From Sphagnum compactum (taxonomy: Eukaryota > Bryophyta > Sphagnopsida > Sphagnales), in NCBI GenBank assembly GCA_965153455.1, contig OZ234494.1:2852001-2916000 (forward strand): 64,000 bases of DNA, in the 5' to 3' direction. The stretch's first letter is position 1, and every line of letters begins with the position of its first letter. The translations under genes were made by a program, and so were the position numbers. Below are positions 62,140 through 64,000 of the stretch, piece by piece. The notes beneath the pieces were generated by a model. It saw only the letters and a list, made by a program, of their open reading frames with translations. It did no database searches and was not told the origin of the DNA.

Positions 62140-64000
62140 TCACAATGATTATAACCATTAATAAAATTTAAACGCATGTAATTATTTTTGCCATTGTTTT
62201 ACGGGTTGCAAGGTTGTTGGCTTCCCAAGAATTCAACTTATTATAATTTGGCTTGTTACACTATGGCATATGCTACAACCAAGTTTGTTGTTGAATCAAT
62301 TTAAAAGGAGATTTAGGTTGTCACTAAACTTCCCTCCCATCTCTTTAAAGGGCATCAAGTTCATCTCATTCCTATTGTTGTCATTGCCCATCAACATTCT
62401 TGGGGAGTTGGGCATTAGATGTTTCATCTTTGGTGTCTTGTTTTTTGTTCAACAACATCCTTTCTTGTTGGAGTCTTTGGTTCATGTTGACTTAGGCATT
62501 GTCCCATTCCAACAACATTTGAAAATAACATATGATCTTTTCTCCTTATGGCTTGCACTTGTTTGTTTTTATTTGAATAATTTATTTTGAAACAAATCAA
62601 ACACCTTAAAAACTCCATTTTAGTATGTTTATTCTAGCACACCTAATTTGAATATTCTTTTGAAAGGGAAGTCCAATGTGCATGAAATTCACACCATTTC
62701 TTGTTTAAGTTCAGGCATGTGGTTCACAACTTGGCATGTTTTATTGATGTTCCACCTATTGTTAACAATCTTATCCATGCCTTACAAATTTTAGCTTTGT
62801 TTGCCCCCATCTTTTAATAACATGTTTTCTTCATTGCATTTATATTCAACCCATTGATCCATTGGGTATGCATCTATTAAAATATGCCCATGTACTAAAT
62901 GCATAAGGATGCATGATGCGATTCGTGATGTTTTTACATCCATTGCACATGAATTCAACTTCAACATGGTTCATAAATGAGAAAGTCATGAGCCCTCAAA
63001 TTGGCACAATTCATAACTTGGTAATTTTTGAGACTTGCACATGGGAGTCCATGGAAAATTTTGATATAACCACTATAGGGAATTACATAATAGTAGGGAA
63101 AAGAATGATGAATTCTCCCAAATCCACACCATGATGAACTTGCAAATTTGTGGTTTATTCATGTGTATTCATGCTCAAAAATGCATTCATTGTTATTTTC
63201 TCTGAATTTGTGCACTTTTATGTGACCATGAACTCAACATGAAAAACTCATCCTAATTTTATATTGTAATTCTAACACGGCTCTCTTGTTGTAATGTGTG
63301 GAGTTAGGGAACATGCCAAAGGTTTTCAAGTATTTTGCAACGCATCAAATATCAAAAAATTGCACCAATATCTTGTGCCATGCCTTTCACATAGAGCTCC
63401 AAGCATTCCATGCAATGTCAAAAAATATTAAATAGACAAATTTATTTAATGTTGAATGTTGTTCCTATAGGCTTGTGTTAAAAACAACAGGTGAAATTAT
63501 GTATGTGTAATGTTAATAGGTTAACATTTAGAATTAGGAAGTAAAATGATATCCATAGAAATATTAATGATGTAGTAATGTAATTAAATAATTGTTGTAC
63601 AACATAAGAAGGTAATTATTATGCATTTTTTTTCAAGTAACCATGTGTAAATGAAAATTGATGGGTTAGAAAAAATCATTATGAGTACCCAAGTACATCA
63701 TGGTATTGAGGTTAATGAGAGGAATAATGTTGCACATATAGGATTATCAAGTGATATTGGGGGTACAAAACCTATTGACTTTTGACTTTGTAATGGAAAG
63801 CAAACCTAGGGCATGTTCTTTAGTTCCTGCAAAGAAAATGGGCATGGGAGCTTCTAGATGGGGCCAAGATAAATTCAATTAAGTGAAATTAAAGATAAAT
63901 CAATTTACACAAACCAAAAAAAAGAACAATTAATGCAAATCAACACCAAAATTGGACATCAATTAAATCACAAGATACATGTTCACATGAATCATCATGT
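62140..64000. other. AT-rich intergenic DNA to the window edge
   Basis: No recognisable gene. ORF 62270-62590 (106 codons, Phe/Leu-rich) and ORF 62913-63134 lack domains, coding bias or splice context and are not called. Confidence 0.55.

Noticed and set aside
62270-62590. 106-codon ORF as a gene
   Set aside because: Phe/Leu-rich translation of AT-rich DNA with no homology signal or splice context.

Overview
The window is nuclear DNA of a land plant. The evidence is spliced genes with GT-AG introns (about 40 of the roughly 50 are only about 80-250 bases long), a phragmoplast-type kinesin-12, a plant organellar DNA polymerase, a plastid BASS2 transporter and plant Helitron elements. The exact lineage is not resolved; the short introns and AT-rich spacers would fit a seed-free plant (bryophyte, lycophyte or fern), which is only an inference. 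Four genes could be modelled exon by exon, and every splice phase was checked by hand.

Layout: 147-7355 (minus) is a kinesin-12 of the POK type, cut by the left edge of the window. 7356-14373 is its 5' flank followed by AT-rich gene-free DNA. 14374-21911 (minus) is a complete 13-exon POLI-type organellar DNA polymerase (1382 aa). 23197-25240 (minus) is a dead LINE-like reverse transcriptase. About 25451-33541 (plus) is a GC-rich, recently decayed Helitron with Rep and Pif1-like helicase, which carries fragments that look captured from host genes. 34263-35830 (plus) is a coiled-coil ORF broken by about twenty TAG/TAA stops. 35831-41740 is AT-rich. 41740-43230 (plus) is a second, much older Helitron remnant. 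45512-54379 (plus) is a 15-exon gene for an unrecognised 2199-aa coiled-coil protein. 55645-56991 (minus) is a single-exon BASS2, convergent with the previous gene. The right end holds a MITE with 79-bp inverted repeats and two short elements that share end motifs with the large Helitron.

The genes do not form a pathway: the kinesin serves cytokinesis, POLI copies organelle DNA, and BASS2 moves pyruvate across the plastid envelope. The recurring themes are non-canonical GC-AG introns (one in each of the three intron-rich genes), tandem duplication of coiled-coil exons (two genes), and mobile elements whose nonsense mutations are almost all CAG/CAA to TAG/TAA, as expected from C-to-T decay.

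The best candidates for something not previously described are the large coiled-coil gene at 45512-54379, the TAG-riddled ORF at 34263-35830, and the shared terminal motif that links the big Helitron to small elements 27 kb away.
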